From the NCBI GenBank assembly GCA_964634685.1, contig CAZWLD010000005.1, positions 5,172-69,171 of the forward strand: a stretch of DNA of 64,000 nt, in the 5' to 3' direction. Positions 1 to 9,520 of the stretch are shown in pieces. Under the pieces are notes generated by a model. That model was not told where the DNA came from and ran no database searches. It saw only the letters and a list, made by a program, of their open reading frames with translations. The translations under genes and the position numbers were made by a program. Positions within the stretch are counted from its first letter, which is position 1, and every line of letters starts with the position of its first letter. The stretch is from CAZWLD01 sp964634685 (GTDB lineage: Bacteria > Bacillota_I > Bacilli_A > Acholeplasmatales > JAEDCM01).

Positions 1-1515
1 ATCAAGAGTTTCTTTTCCCATGGCAATTAATTTGTCCCGATTTTGTTTGTTTAAAAAGCTTCGAATTTTATTTTTAGCATGCGCTGTTTTACAAATCTTG
101 ATCCAATCCTCATTGGGACCAAAGGAATTCTTATTGGTTTTGATTGATAAAATATCACCGGTTTTTAATTCATAATCAAGGGGAACAATCTTATTATTAA
201 CAATCGCCCCGACCGTTTTATTTCCGATATCTGAATGAATTCGATAAGCAAAATCTAAAGGTGTTGAGCCCTTAGGTAAAGCAATGACCTCCGATTTGGG
301 GGTAAAGACATAAATATTAGCATCTAAAATATCACCCTTGATGGTGTCGACAAATTCTTCGGCGTTATTGACCGTTTCATCATCCTGAGAAAGACGCATT
401 AAATCGCCATACCATTTAAGCTTTTCAGCAATTTCAAATTGTTCTCTTTCCTTTGAATATTCCTTATTCTCTTTATAGGCCCAATGGGCAGCGATACCGT
501 ATTCAGCGACCTTGTCCATCTCTTGAGTCCTGATTTGGATTTCAAAAATCTCCCCATCATTACCAATAACGGTGGTATGAAGAGATTGATACATATTAGG
601 CTTTGGAACCGCAATATAATCCTTAAAGCGTTTAGGTAACGGTACAAAGTTGGCGTGAATAATTCCTAAGGCGTGGTAACAATCCTCAACCTTATTTACA
701 ATAATACGAATGGCCAATAGGTCATAAATTTCTGAGAATTCCTTGTGATTGTTGACCATCTTTTTATAAATGGAATAAATATTTTTGATTCTTCCCTTTA
801 TTTGATATTCGGTAAAATTAGTATCAGCAAAAAGTCCATTAATCGTATCAATCATTTTTTCAATGTAGGATTCACGTTCAGCTCTTTTGGACCTAATTAA
901 TTGGGTAATTGTTTGATACATTTCAAAATCAGTATAGCGTAAGCTTCGATCCTCAAGCTCAGCCTTGATTCTGAACATACCGAGCCTGTGCGCTAAGGGA
1001 GCATAAATATCTAAGGTTTCTCTCGCAATTCGATACTGCTTCTCCTGCGGCATCGCATCAAGAGTTCGGATATTATGCAACCTATCCGCTAATTTAACAA
1101 TGATAACCCTGATATCCCTCGCCATTGCTAAGAGCATTTTTTGGTGGTTTTCGGTTTGCATATCCGTTGTATTAAATTTTAAGTTTTTAATCTTCGTTAA
1201 GCCATCAACAATTGAAGCCACATCATCATTAAAAATAGTTCTTAAATCCTGCAAGGTTGTGTCAGTATCTTCAACAACATCATGCAATAATCCAGCCACA
1301 AGCGTACTAGGACCCGCATTTAATTCAGCTAAAATATAGGTAACCTCAAGTGGGTGAATGATGTATGGCTCACCACTTTTACGCACTTGATTTTCGTGCT
1401 TTAGCTTAGCTAAATTATAAGCTTTTTTTATCATATTAATGCTATCTTCGTTTTTAATATAAGCCGTAATCCGATCTAAAACCTTTTCAAATGTCATATC
1501 TGATTGAACCATCAT
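1..1515 (-). CDS. rel: Bifunctional (p)ppGpp synthetase/hydrolase Rel (3' end cut by window edge)
   Basis: Makes and degrades the stringent-response alarmone (p)ppGpp in the cytoplasm. I translated the frame by hand: 505 codons are open from ATG at 1515, preceded by a perfect AGGAGGTGAT ribosome site at 1517-1526. The N-terminal HD hydrolase domain is visible (HPLEVTYILAEL, then HDVVEDT, then KLADRLHNIRTL). It is followed by the synthetase domain (YDLLAIRIIV, KDYIAVPKPNMYQSLHT, EIQIRT). A TGS domain begins near the window edge (IYVFTPKSEVIALPKGST). The C-terminal regulatory region lies outside. The presence of HD and synthetase motifs fits the long bifunctional Rel type, not a small alarmone synthetase. 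It follows apt directly, the usual apt-rel arrangement in Bacillota. Confidence 0.95.
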   Translation of the reverse strand, partial: MMVQSDMTFEKVLDRITAYIKNEDSINMIKKAYNLAKLKHENQVRKSGEPYIIHPLEVTYILAELNAGPSTLVAGLLHDVVEDTDTTLQDLRTIFNDDVASIVDGLTKIKNLKFNTTDMQTENHQKMLLAMARDIRVIIVKLADRLHNIRTLDAMPQEKQYRIARETLDIYAPLAHRLGMFRIKAELEDRSLRYTDFEMYQTITQLIRSKRAERESYIEKMIDTINGLFADTNFTEYQIKGRIKNIYSIYKKMVNNHKEFSEIYDLLAIRIIVNKVEDCYHALGIIHANFVPLPKRFKDYIAVPKPNMYQSLHTTVIGNDGEIFEIQIRTQEMDKVAEYGIAAHWAYKENKEYSKEREQFEIAEKLKWYGDLMRLSQDDETVNNAEEFVDTIKGDILDANIYVFTPKSEVIALPKGSTPLDFAYRIHSDIGNKTVGAIVNNKIVPLDYELKTGDILSIKTNKNSFGPNEDWIKICKTAHAKNKIRSFLNKQNRDKLIAMGKETLD

Positions 1516-1542
1516 AATCACCTCCTTAATCTCATATAAAAA

Positions 1543-2055
1543 TTAATATTTTATTAGAGAATAAACATCATAATCCTTTAAAACCTCGCGACCATTTAAG
1601 TCCTCTAGTTCAATGACAAAGCCAATTCCAGCCACAATACCGCCAAGTCTTTCAACAAGCTTGCAGCAAGCTAAAATCGTTCCGCCGGTTGCGAGTAAAT
1701 CATCAACAATATAAACCCTTTGCCCCTTCTTGATGGCATCCTTATGCATACATAGGGTATTTGTTCCATATTCTAAAGCATATTCTTCGCTAACAACCTC
1801 ACGAGGTAGCTTTTTAGGTTTACGAACAGGCACGAAGCCTAAATTATTTTGAATCGAAACCGGACAGCCAAAGATAAATCCTCGGGCCTCGGGAGCACAA
1901 ATTAGTTGAGCCTCTTTCAAATTCGCATCAGCCGCAAGCAAATCAACCGCATAGCTAAAAGCCTCAGGTGATTGCATGATTGGCGTAACATCCTTAAATT
2001 GAATTCCAGGGATTGGAAAATCCGGAACATTTGCAACATATTTTTTTAAATCCAT
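1543..2055 (-). CDS. apt: Adenine phosphoribosyltransferase
   Basis: Salvages adenine to AMP using PRPP. The 170-residue length is standard for the family. The PRPP-binding loop VYIVDDLLATGGT and the PEARGF segment are intact. The frame is open further upstream to 2076, but GGAGGAAG at about 2063-2070 sits well for ATG at 2055 (MDLKKYVANVPDFP), so I chose that start. It is the upstream gene of an apt-rel pair, with a 27-nt gap before rel. Divergent from the flippase gene across an AT-rich intergenic region. Confidence 0.95.
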   Translation of the reverse strand: MDLKKYVANVPDFPIPGIQFKDVTPIMQSPEAFSYAVDLLAADANLKEAQLICAPEARGFIFGCPVSIQNNLGFVPVRKPKKLPREVVSEEYALEYGTNTLCMHKDAIKKGQRVYIVDDLLATGGTILACCKLVERLGGIVAGIGFVIELEDLNGREVLKDYDVYSLIKY

Positions 2056-2176
2056 TTTTCTACTTCCTCCATACATTACAATTATACATTATTTTTTTCT
2101 AGATTACACGTTTTTTAATCACTTTTTTTAGTATAACGATAATATTTTTTTCATATTATTATCTGAGGTGGACATT

Positions 2177-3628
2177 TTGCAGGAAAAATCTGTTCGATAT
2201 AATCTTATTTATATGTTATCAAGTGGTCTTTTTATCAAAATATTAGCCTTAGTTTATAAAATTTTTTTAACACGAAGCTTAGGTCTTACGGGGATGGGCC
2301 TTTATAGCATTATGATTCCCTCGGTCATGCTTTTTCTTGGACTAGCCGATTTTTCCTTACCCCAAACCATTACAAAGCTTGTGTCCGAAAACGTAAGCGT
2401 TAAGGAGCCTAATCGTAGTCTTATTATCAAAGCTCTTTTCATCGGACTTTTATTTGACTTAATTTTGATCTTAATTCTTCTTATTTTTATGGATTTAATA
2501 AACAAATCCTTAAATTATGATTTTAGGCTACCCTTTTACGCTTTGATTATTCTTCTTCCCTTCGTTAGTATCAATGCCATTATCAAGGGATATTTTCAAG
2601 GCATCAATCGAGGGGATTTAGGCGCTAAGGCTAATATTATAGAACAGCTAACTAGAATCACGACATCAATTATTTTCATCAGTTTTTTTATCAATGTTAA
2701 TATCGATTATGCTTTAGCTTCAATTATCATCTCGATGGCGATTGGTGAATTTTTTTCATTCATTTTTTCATTATTCAAATTGCGAAATTATTCCTTTAAG
2801 CCGGTAATAGAAAAAAAAGCCGAGGAAATGAAAATCATTTCCCTAAGCCTACCATCAACGATTAATCGTTTTATTTTCACCATTTCCAATTTTTTTGAGC
2901 CCATTATTCTAGCAAATGGCTTGAAGCAATTAGGTTATCTCGATACCGATATTAGAAATTCCTTTGGCCTCGTTCAAGGTTATGCCATTCCCCTGTTAAC
3001 CATTATGGGCTTCTCTTCAATGGCCATTGCCCAAAGCCTAATGCCAAAGCTGGCCCAAAATTTCAAAACTAACTCCATATCAAAATTTCAAAGCACCTTG
3101 AAAAAGGGCCTTGACTTGACCTTTATAATTGGCTTTATCGCTTCCTTTATGTTATTTTTTTACCCCAACCTAATTTCATCATTAATCTATAACGATAATA
3201 CTTCATCCTATTTTATTAGGCTAATGGCTCCCTTTTTTATTTTCTATTATTTAGAACCCATTCTTCATACCGCAATTCTCGTTATCAATAAATCAAATCT
3301 AAGCCTTTTAATCAATATTTTTATTTGTTTAGGAAAGCTTTTTCTAATTTATTTTTTATCATCAAGAATTGGAATTGATGGCTTTGTATCATCAATCATG
3401 GCCTCGGTTATCGTAACATTCCTTTCCTACTATTTGATATTAAAAATAAAGGTCCATCTTCGCATAAATATAATAAAGCCACTGTTTTTTATCATCATCA
3501 ATACATTCTTTACTCTTTTTATAAAAAAAGATGAATCGATAATAATGATGACCCTTACCTTATTATTCTTTTTATTGACGCTTTTTCTTTTTTACCGAAG
3601 GACGCTTAAGAGTATCAATGTAGATTAG
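2177..3628 (+). CDS. SpoVB/MurJ-like lipid flippase of the MOP superfamily
   Basis: Multi-spanning inner-membrane protein of about 483 residues with 12-14 hydrophobic segments. The start (SGLFIKILALVYKIFLTRSLG) and the GLYSIMIPSVMLFLGLADFSLPQ segment are typical of the SpoVB/polysaccharide-biosynthesis branch of the MOP exporters. These flip lipid-linked cell-wall or spore-cortex precursors. GTG at 2168 is in frame but lies inside GAGGTGG (2165-2171), which makes a good ribosome site for TTG at 2177, so I prefer TTG. The last 57 bases overlap the convergent DUF421 gene. Whether it acts in sporulation or in general wall synthesis cannot be told from the sequence. Confidence 0.8.
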   Translation: MQEKSVRYNLIYMLSSGLFIKILALVYKIFLTRSLGLTGMGLYSIMIPSVMLFLGLADFSLPQTITKLVSENVSVKEPNRSLIIKALFIGLLFDLILILILLIFMDLINKSLNYDFRLPFYALIILLPFVSINAIIKGYFQGINRGDLGAKANIIEQLTRITTSIIFISFFINVNIDYALASIIISMAIGEFFSFIFSLFKLRNYSFKPVIEKKAEEMKIISLSLPSTINRFIFTISNFFEPIILANGLKQLGYLDTDIRNSFGLVQGYAIPLLTIMGFSSMAIAQSLMPKLAQNFKTNSISKFQSTLKKGLDLTFIIGFIASFMLFFYPNLISSLIYNDNTSSYFIRLMAPFFIFYYLEPILHTAILVINKSNLSLLINIFICLGKLFLIYFLSSRIGIDGFVSSIMASVIVTFLSYYLILKIKVHLRINIIKPLFFIIINTFFTLFIKKDESIIMMTLTLLFFLLTLFLFYRRTLKSINVD

Positions 3629-4228
3629 ATGTCCTTTATCGTAATAGGCACATTTAATTGAAGCTAGCTTTTTATCATCTAAAAGACTTATTAATTTATC
3701 CTCATCTAATCCTAAGTAATAGAGATTTTCATAGACTATTTTTCCCGAAACAATGGCCGGAAGGGGTATCATCGATGTGTCCTCGTAGGTGTAAACACTT
3801 AGCGTTCCGGTGTGCTCTAAAATCGCAATTTTAACTTTATTTATGGAATCAATTTTTTCATTTCTCAGCTGTATTAATAAATCATCAATATTGTAGAGAT
3901 TTTTTTTCATTTCATCACAACAAAGCTTTCCATTAAAGACGACCACGCTCAGCTTACCATTAAAAAAACCTCTTAGCCTTTGGGCCTTTAGTTCCAATAA
4001 GGAAACAATCTTTTGAATAAAGGCGATAATAGCGATAATAAATAAAAAATACCAAAAGGGAATATCAATATTTTCAATGGAAATTGAGGCTAGATTCGCG
4101 ACTAAAAGAATAATCACTAAATCGAATATGCCGAGCTTTCCGACCTCTCTTTTTCCTAAAACACGAACTAAGATAACTAAATAAATGTAATAAATAACCG
4201 TTCTAGCACTGTGGATAAATAGTTCCAT
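3572..4228 (-). CDS. DUF421/YetF-family membrane protein
   Basis: About 218 residues with three N-terminal transmembrane segments and a soluble C-terminal domain. LVRVLGKREVGKLGIFDL followed by a second helix rich in Ala and Leu is the hallmark of the YetF/DUF421 family. Members with spore-linked expression are known in Bacillus, but the biochemical role is not established. ATG at 4228 follows GGTGATGAA, a ribosome site; the in-frame ATG at 4264 has no such site. The 3' end overlaps the convergent flippase gene by 57 bases. The C-terminal tail is very basic (KRPSVKKKKRQ). Confidence 0.8.
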   Translation of the reverse strand: MELFIHSARTVIYYIYLVILVRVLGKREVGKLGIFDLVIILLVANLASISIENIDIPFWYFLFIIAIIAFIQKIVSLLELKAQRLRGFFNGKLSVVVFNGKLCCDEMKKNLYNIDDLLIQLRNEKIDSINKVKIAILEHTGTLSVYTYEDTSMIPLPAIVSGKIVYENLYYLGLDEDKLISLLDDKKLASIKCAYYDKGHLIYIDTLKRPSVKKKKRQ

Positions 4229-4296
4229 TTCATCACCAATTTTATTATTCCCGTCTATTTTCAAAATATTAGCATATATATTATTAGGTGATTAAA

Positions 4297-4674
4297 TTGC
4301 GTATTATTAAAAACATTCTTACAAGCTATGGAATAGCATTAGCCCTTTTATTTATTTTGTCTTTTCTTTATTCTTTTTTAATAAAATGGAAAATAATGCC
4401 ATCTTCCATTGATAGTGTTCATTTTGTAACAATTATCATTGGGTCAATCTTTTCCTTAACCTTAGGCCTAATTGGTGGCGTTAAATCCCAAAATAAAGGC
4501 CTATGGACAGGAATTTTCTATGCCCTTATAACAATCATTCTAATCTTGATTTTATCTCATTTTGATATCCTTTATTTAAATAATAAAAGCTATATCAAAA
4601 TAATCATTTTCTCCCTTGTGACGGTTGTTGGGGCCTTAATCGGACGAAAAACGCATAGTGAAAAAAACCATTAA
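4297..4674 (+). CDS. TIGR04086-type four-helix membrane protein
   Basis: About 125 residues with four predicted membrane helices and a short charged tail. The layout, with a loop containing GGVKSQNKGLWTGIFYAL, fits the TIGR04086/YrzE family of small Bacillota membrane proteins of unknown function. AGGTGATT at 4286-4293 is placed correctly for TTG at 4297; the GTG at 4288 is part of that ribosome site. It is transcribed divergently from the DUF421 gene. No catalytic residues are apparent. Confidence 0.6.
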   Translation: MRIIKNILTSYGIALALLFILSFLYSFLIKWKIMPSSIDSVHFVTIIIGSIFSLTLGLIGGVKSQNKGLWTGIFYALITIILILILSHFDILYLNNKSYIKIIIFSLVTVVGALIGRKTHSEKNH

Positions 4675-4733
4675 TCTTTTATATTTTTATAATAAATTTA
4701 AAGATAAATAATCTGAAGCGAGTAAACCATAAT

Positions 4734-5963
4734 CTATATGCCCGCAATAGGAATGACATATATATTTTCATCTAGTGGATAAATTGCATCAGTATTACAA
4801 ATTATGCCTGATAAGGATAATTTGTAATTAGTATTCTCAACCTGCTTAAAGCCTTTAACAGAACTCATATTAAATTTGATTCCGGATTTACATTCAATCC
4901 TATGCATTTTTCCATCCTCAATAATTATCAAATCTATTTCATTCATATTGTTGTCTCTATAATAATAAAAATTAGGATTTTTACCATTATTTAAATAACT
5001 TTTTCTCAATTCATTAATTATATAGGTTTCGACAAATCTTCCACCTAAAAAGCTAGATTCAAGAGTTTCTGCGCTATTGATTTTTACTAAATATGAAGCA
5101 AGCCCGGTATCAGTAAAATATACTTTGGGCCTCTTGGAAATTCTTTTAGTGATTGAAAATTCACTATAGGGCTCTAATAAATAGATTATATCTCCGGCAA
5201 TTAAAAATGATATCCAGGCATTTATGGTTTTATTATCCACACCTATTATCTTGGATATATTATCATATACTAATTCTTCTCCTGTTAATGAAGCCATAAG
5301 CTCCATAAATCTTCTAAATGCGAATTTGTCCTTTACATTCAACATATCAGAAACATCACGTTCAATATAGGACTCAACATAATCAGAATAAAATTTTTCT
5401 GAAGTTAATAATTCATTACTATATAGTTCTGGGTAATATCCATGAACGATATCCTTAAATAAGCTCTTTACACTTAAAGGATTAGCCAATGCTCTTTTTG
5501 ATATTTCTTTTATATTAAAGTCAAATACTCTTTCTTCTCTATCTAGTATCTCACTTCGTGATAAAGGCACCATATGAATAATTGAAACCCTTCCTGCCAT
5601 TGACTCTGTAACATTGTTCATTAATTTATACATCTGTGAACCAGTAATAATATACATACCATAATTACGAGGATTAGACATTTTTTCTCGATTAACAATT
5701 TCTTCTATGGCTTCAAATAGCTCCGGCGCTCTTTGAACCTCATCTATAATTAGGGGCCATGGATGCAATTCTAAAAACATATTTGGATCTTTTTTTGCAA
5801 GTTCTCTTTCTCTTGAATTATCCAAAGAGACATACGAAAAGCCATCCTTCATAAATAATTGGGCTAAGGTTGATTTTCCGACTTGTCTTGCGCCTGTAAT
5901 TAAAGTAACTGGTCTACTTTTTACCGATAATTCAATTTCCTTTAATATTGTTCTTTTAATCAT
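4734..5963 (-). CDS. AAA_14/DUF4143-type ATPase
   Basis: About 409 residues. The N-terminal half is a P-loop ATPase with Walker A GARQVGKST and Walker B PLIIDEVQRAPELF. The C-terminal half contains the DUF4143 region, ending in a PD-(D/E)XK-like motif (NEIDLIIIEDGK then HRIECKSG). Such proteins are common, scattered and poorly understood ATPases. The frame opens as far as 6089, but that extension crosses the nadC terminator hairpin. ATG at 5963 follows GGTGGTGAAC, so the shorter form is likely. It lies directly downstream of nadABC but beyond that terminator, so it is probably a separate unit. Confidence 0.85.
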   Translation of the reverse strand: MIKRTILKEIELSVKSRPVTLITGARQVGKSTLAQLFMKDGFSYVSLDNSRERELAKKDPNMFLELHPWPLIIDEVQRAPELFEAIEEIVNREKMSNPRNYGMYIITGSQMYKLMNNVTESMAGRVSIIHMVPLSRSEILDREERVFDFNIKEISKRALANPLSVKSLFKDIVHGYYPELYSNELLTSEKFYSDYVESYIERDVSDMLNVKDKFAFRRFMELMASLTGEELVYDNISKIIGVDNKTINAWISFLIAGDIIYLLEPYSEFSITKRISKRPKVYFTDTGLASYLVKINSAETLESSFLGGRFVETYIINELRKSYLNNGKNPNFYYYRDNNMNEIDLIIIEDGKMHRIECKSGIKFNMSSVKGFKQVENTNYKLSLSGIICNTDAIYPLDENIYVIPIAGI

Positions 5964-6050
5964 ACAATGTTCACCACCACTTATATTATATACTATACAA
6001 TTTTGGAATTCAATTCCATTTTTGTATAAATTAAATATAAAATCATGCTT

Positions 6051-6086
6051 AAAAAAAGAGCTGTAATAATCTAAAAAATACAGCTC
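6051..6086 (-). terminator. Rho-independent terminator of the nad operon
   Basis: On the minus strand GAGCTGTA and TACAGCTC form a perfect 8-bp stem (6058-6065 with 6079-6086), followed by seven T residues. It lies just after the nadC stop. Confidence 0.85.
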
Positions 6087-6092
6087 CATCTT

Positions 6093-6899
6093 CTATTTAA
6101 ATTTCAAGGATATATCTAAGGCTTTGACAGAATGGGTAATAGCTCCAACGGAAATATAATCAACTCCCGTTAAGGAAACATCGCGAATACGCGATAATGT
6201 CATATTTCCACTGGCCTCAAGCTTTTTTCGACCTTGATTTAGCTTAACACATTCAGCCATTTCATCATTTGACATATTATCAAGCATAATAATGTCGCAA
6301 GGAGTTTCTAAAGCCTCCTTAAACATATCGATATTTTCAACCTCAACCTCAATTTGACAATCGACCTTGCCGTAACAACGATTAACAGCCTCGGTAATAG
6401 AACCGGCCGCCTCAATATGATTATCCTTAATCATAACCATATCCGACAAGGAAAAACGATGATTAACGCCATGGCCATGGGTAACAGCTATTTTATCAAA
6501 ATAACGCATATTAGGAACCGTTTTTCTTGTATCAAGGATTTTGGTATTTCCTTCACATAAAGAGACATAACGATTAGTTTCGGTCGCAATTCCACTCATT
6601 CTTTGTAAGATATTCAAAGCGACACGTTCACCCTTTAAAATGGTTCTGGTTTTTCCTTGAATACGAGCAATGATATCGCCTTTACGAACAAAGGAACCAT
6701 CATCGATATATATTTCCATTGTAAATTCGCCTCCAACGAGTTCAAAAACCCGTTTAGCGATATTTATTCCGGAGACAATTCCATCCTCCTTGGCAATGAA
6801 GCGAGCATGACTTACTTCATCACAAGGGATGATATTATCGGTTGTAATATCACCATTAGGCATATCCTCACGCAAAGCATTTAAAATAAATTCATCCAT
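6093..6899 (-). CDS. nadC: Quinolinate phosphoribosyltransferase (nicotinate-nucleotide pyrophosphorylase)
   Basis: Converts quinolinate and PRPP to nicotinate mononucleotide, the third step of de novo NAD synthesis. The 268 residues match the family length. Visible motifs include the N-terminal EDMPNGDITTD, the LNILQRMSGIAT segment, DTRKTVPNMR, and the C-terminal EASGNMTLSRI and DYISVGAITHS. ATG at 6899 follows AAGGAGGCTATTT. It is the last gene of nadA-nadB-nadC, 11 bases after nadB. Confidence 0.96.
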   Translation of the reverse strand: MDEFILNALREDMPNGDITTDNIIPCDEVSHARFIAKEDGIVSGINIAKRVFELVGGEFTMEIYIDDGSFVRKGDIIARIQGKTRTILKGERVALNILQRMSGIATETNRYVSLCEGNTKILDTRKTVPNMRYFDKIAVTHGHGVNHRFSLSDMVMIKDNHIEAAGSITEAVNRCYGKVDCQIEVEVENIDMFKEALETPCDIIMLDNMSNDEMAECVKLNQGRKKLEASGNMTLSRIRDVSLTGVDYISVGAITHSVKALDISLKFK

Positions 6900-6910
6900 A
6901 AATAGCCTCC

Positions 6911-8398
6911 TTAATCAATTCGATAATGACAACCTACTGATTCCTTGCGAGCAATCGCCGCTTCGATAATCAGCATAGCAGTTGTGGCCATATTTAAAGT
7001 CTCATAATAATAGTGAGACGCAACAAGGGTCTTTGATAAATTACGATAATGGCGACCAATAATCTTCTTCGCAATTTCTAAGCCTTCAGTGGTTCTGACG
7101 ATACCAACATATTTTTCCATAACATCCCGAATTTCCACACGTACGCTTTTAAATTCATAGTGCTTGATTGTATGCTTATGAGCCGGTATTTCGCATTCCT
7201 CAATTATTAAATCCGAGGTATTAATATCATTAGCAATACGATGACCAAAAACAACGCATTCAAGCAAGCTATTACTAGCAAGACGATTAGCGCCATGAAC
7301 ACCGGAATAGGCACATTCGCCGCAAGCATATAAATTAGGGATTGTGGTTTGACCACATATATTAATCATAATTCCCCCACACGAGAAATGCTCAACCGGC
7401 GCAACTGGGATTAAATCCTTTTCCATATAGATATTGTTTTGGGCAAGCTTATCATAAATTGTTGGAAAACGATTCATTAAAAAATCCTTTGATTGATGGC
7501 GAATATCCAAGTAAACATGATCACTCCAGGTATCATACATTTCCCGATAAATGCTTTGACTAACAATATCCCTTGGCGCTAATTCCTTAAGCTCATGATA
7601 TTTTGGCATAAACCTTTCGCCTTCAACATTTAAAAGCAAAGCTCCTTCTCCTCTTACGGCTTCGGAAATTAAAAATTTTTGACCAGCGCCATCGCCATAA
7701 AAAGCCGTTGGGTGAAATTGGATAAATTCCAAATCGTGCAAAACAGCACCAGCACGGTAAGCCATCGCAATACCATCGCCCGTTGCAATTTTGGGATTCG
7801 TTGTATTTTTATAAACCGCACCTAAGCCGCCCGTTGCGATAACAACCTTGGCAGCTAAAATATCCGAAACATTATTTTCGCGATCAATAATGGTAGCGCC
7901 ACGACAAATACCATTTTTAATTATCAAGTCGGCAGCCATTGCCCCCTCAATAAGCTTAATATTTTCTTTTTCGGTGATACGCTTTTTCAAGGCCTTCATA
8001 ATCTCCCGTCCAGTCGCATCGCCTCCAGCTCGAAGAATTCTTCTCGTGCCGTGTCCACCCTCCTGAGCCATCAAAAGATTTCCTTGATTATCGGTATCAA
8101 ACTCGACGCCAAATTCAATTAATCGTTCGATATTATCGGAAGCCTCGTAAACAAGAGTTTTCGTCGCAAGGGCATCATTTAAGTTTGCGCCTGCTCTTAA
8201 GGTATCCTTAATATGCTTGATTAAAACATCATCCGATTTTGAAAGCTCGGCAGCAATACCACCCTGAGCTAATTCACTATTGGCAATATTTATTGTATCC
8301 TTGACGACAATTGTTATGTTAATATTTGCGTTGATATTAAGGGCAGTATATAATCCAGCAAGACCGCCACCAATAATTAAAACATCCGTTTTTTCCAT
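6911..8398 (-). CDS. nadB: L-aspartate oxidase
   Basis: FAD enzyme that oxidises L-aspartate to iminoaspartate, the substrate of NadA. The 495 residues begin with the dinucleotide-binding site VLIIGGGLAGLYTA. They contain the succinate dehydrogenase/aspartate oxidase signatures SELAQGGIAAE, GGHGTRRILRAGGDATG, FIQFHPTAFYG and HFSCGGIMI, and the late GVHGANRLASNSLLE motif. ATG at 8398 follows AGAAGGTAAAAAA. It lies between nadA and nadC and is presumably cotranscribed with them. Confidence 0.96.
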   Translation of the reverse strand: MEKTDVLIIGGGLAGLYTALNINANINITIVVKDTINIANSELAQGGIAAELSKSDDVLIKHIKDTLRAGANLNDALATKTLVYEASDNIERLIEFGVEFDTDNQGNLLMAQEGGHGTRRILRAGGDATGREIMKALKKRITEKENIKLIEGAMAADLIIKNGICRGATIIDRENNVSDILAAKVVIATGGLGAVYKNTTNPKIATGDGIAMAYRAGAVLHDLEFIQFHPTAFYGDGAGQKFLISEAVRGEGALLLNVEGERFMPKYHELKELAPRDIVSQSIYREMYDTWSDHVYLDIRHQSKDFLMNRFPTIYDKLAQNNIYMEKDLIPVAPVEHFSCGGIMINICGQTTIPNLYACGECAYSGVHGANRLASNSLLECVVFGHRIANDINTSDLIIEECEIPAHKHTIKHYEFKSVRVEIRDVMEKYVGIVRTTEGLEIAKKIIGRHYRNLSKTLVASHYYYETLNMATTAMLIIEAAIARKESVGCHYRID

Positions 8399-8409
8399 TT
8401 TTTTACCTT

Positions 8410-9315
8410 CTAACTTAATTTAAGCATTGTATCTAACGCTTTATAAGCATTAGCTCGAACCGACTCTTCGACATTTACTTCATTGGTCTCATTTTTTAAT
8501 ACCTCATAAACATCCTTTAATGTGGTGAGCTTCATGTCATGGCAACGTAATCCTTCATCGAGTAAAAAGAATTCCTTACCTGGATTATCATTTTTTAATT
8601 TATGAAGAATTCCTTCTTCCGTTCCAACAATAAAGGCTTTAGCATCCGATTTTTTTACAAAATCAATGATACCAGCTGTCGATCCAACATAATCGGCTTC
8701 TTCTAAAACCTCAAGTCTCGCCTCAGGATGGACAGCAACTAAAGCATCAGGATGAAGAGCCTTCATATTGACAACCATTTGACGATTCAAATTATCATGG
8801 ATGCAGCAATCACCATCCCAACAATCAAAGGAAACATTTCTTAGCTTCATCGCATATTTTGCTAAATTACGATCAGGACAATATAAAATTTTCTCTCCCT
8901 TAGCTAAATAATGATCAATAATCTTAAGGGCATTTGAGCTTGTGACACAACAATCACTCAAAGCCTTGACCTTAGCCGTTGAATTAACATAGCACAAAAC
9001 CTTCGTATCGGGATGATTCTCCTTGTATAGACCTAATGAAACCTCATCAATCATATTAGCCATTTTACATCCTGCCTCCATAACCGGTATTAAAACCTTT
9101 TTTTCTGGGGACAATATTTTAGCCGTTTCGGCCATAAAATGAACGCCACAAAAAACGATAATCTTCGCATCAGTTTGACTCGCCATCATCGATAATTTTA
9201 AGGAATCACCTAAATAATCAGCAATGTCCTGAATCTCGCCATTTTGATAATAATGGGCTAAAATAATGGCGTTTTTTTCTTTTTTTAATTTTTTTATTTC
9301 TTCTACGTAGTTCAC
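8410..9315 (-). CDS. nadA: Quinolinate synthase A
   Basis: [4Fe-4S] enzyme condensing iminoaspartate with dihydroxyacetone phosphate to quinolinate. The motifs NAIILAHYYQ, IVFCGVHFMAETA, CYVNSTA, CCVTSSNA, FIVGTEEGILHKL and GLRCHDMKLTTL carry the expected cluster cysteines. The frame opens at 9336, but AGAGGTG around 9325 positions GTG at 9315 as the start (VNYVEEIKKLKK), giving 301 residues. First gene of the nadABC operon. Its promoter contains an inverted repeat, listed separately. Confidence 0.95.
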   Translation of the reverse strand: MNYVEEIKKLKKEKNAIILAHYYQNGEIQDIADYLGDSLKLSMMASQTDAKIIVFCGVHFMAETAKILSPEKKVLIPVMEAGCKMANMIDEVSLGLYKENHPDTKVLCYVNSTAKVKALSDCCVTSSNALKIIDHYLAKGEKILYCPDRNLAKYAMKLRNVSFDCWDGDCCIHDNLNRQMVVNMKALHPDALVAVHPEARLEVLEEADYVGSTAGIIDFVKKSDAKAFIVGTEEGILHKLKNDNPGKEFFLLDEGLRCHDMKLTTLKDVYEVLKNETNEVNVEESVRANAYKALDTMLKLS

Positions 9316-9338
9316 AAAAAACACCTCTACTCCCAAGT

Positions 9339-9367
9339 ATTATATCACATTCATATGTAATATGAAA
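9339..9367 (-). promoter_or_regulatory. nadA promoter with embedded operator-like palindrome
   Basis: On the minus strand a perfect -10 TATAAT (9339-9344) lies 17 bases from a weak -35 TTTCAT (9362-9367). Between them is the perfect inverted repeat TTCATAT-GTA-ATATGAA (9350-9366). A repressor bound there would block RNA polymerase. Regulation of nad genes by NAD-responsive repressors is known in Bacillota, but which family acts here is not visible. Confidence 0.55.
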
Positions 9368-9520
9368 CAAAAATAAAATTGAAATCCTTATCATATCCTA
9401 TTTTAAAAGCTCTTTTCTTTACAAATGAGCATATAACGGAAACGAAGGGATAGGTGTTTTGTTTCCAATCGAAAATTTTTCGATGAAAAACATAATATTA
9501 GAGAAAATTGAAAAATTATT

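Noticed and set aside
5964..6089. N-terminal extension of the DUF4143 ATPase
   Set aside because: The extension is encoded by the nad terminator hairpin and has no ribosome site; the ATG at 5963 does.
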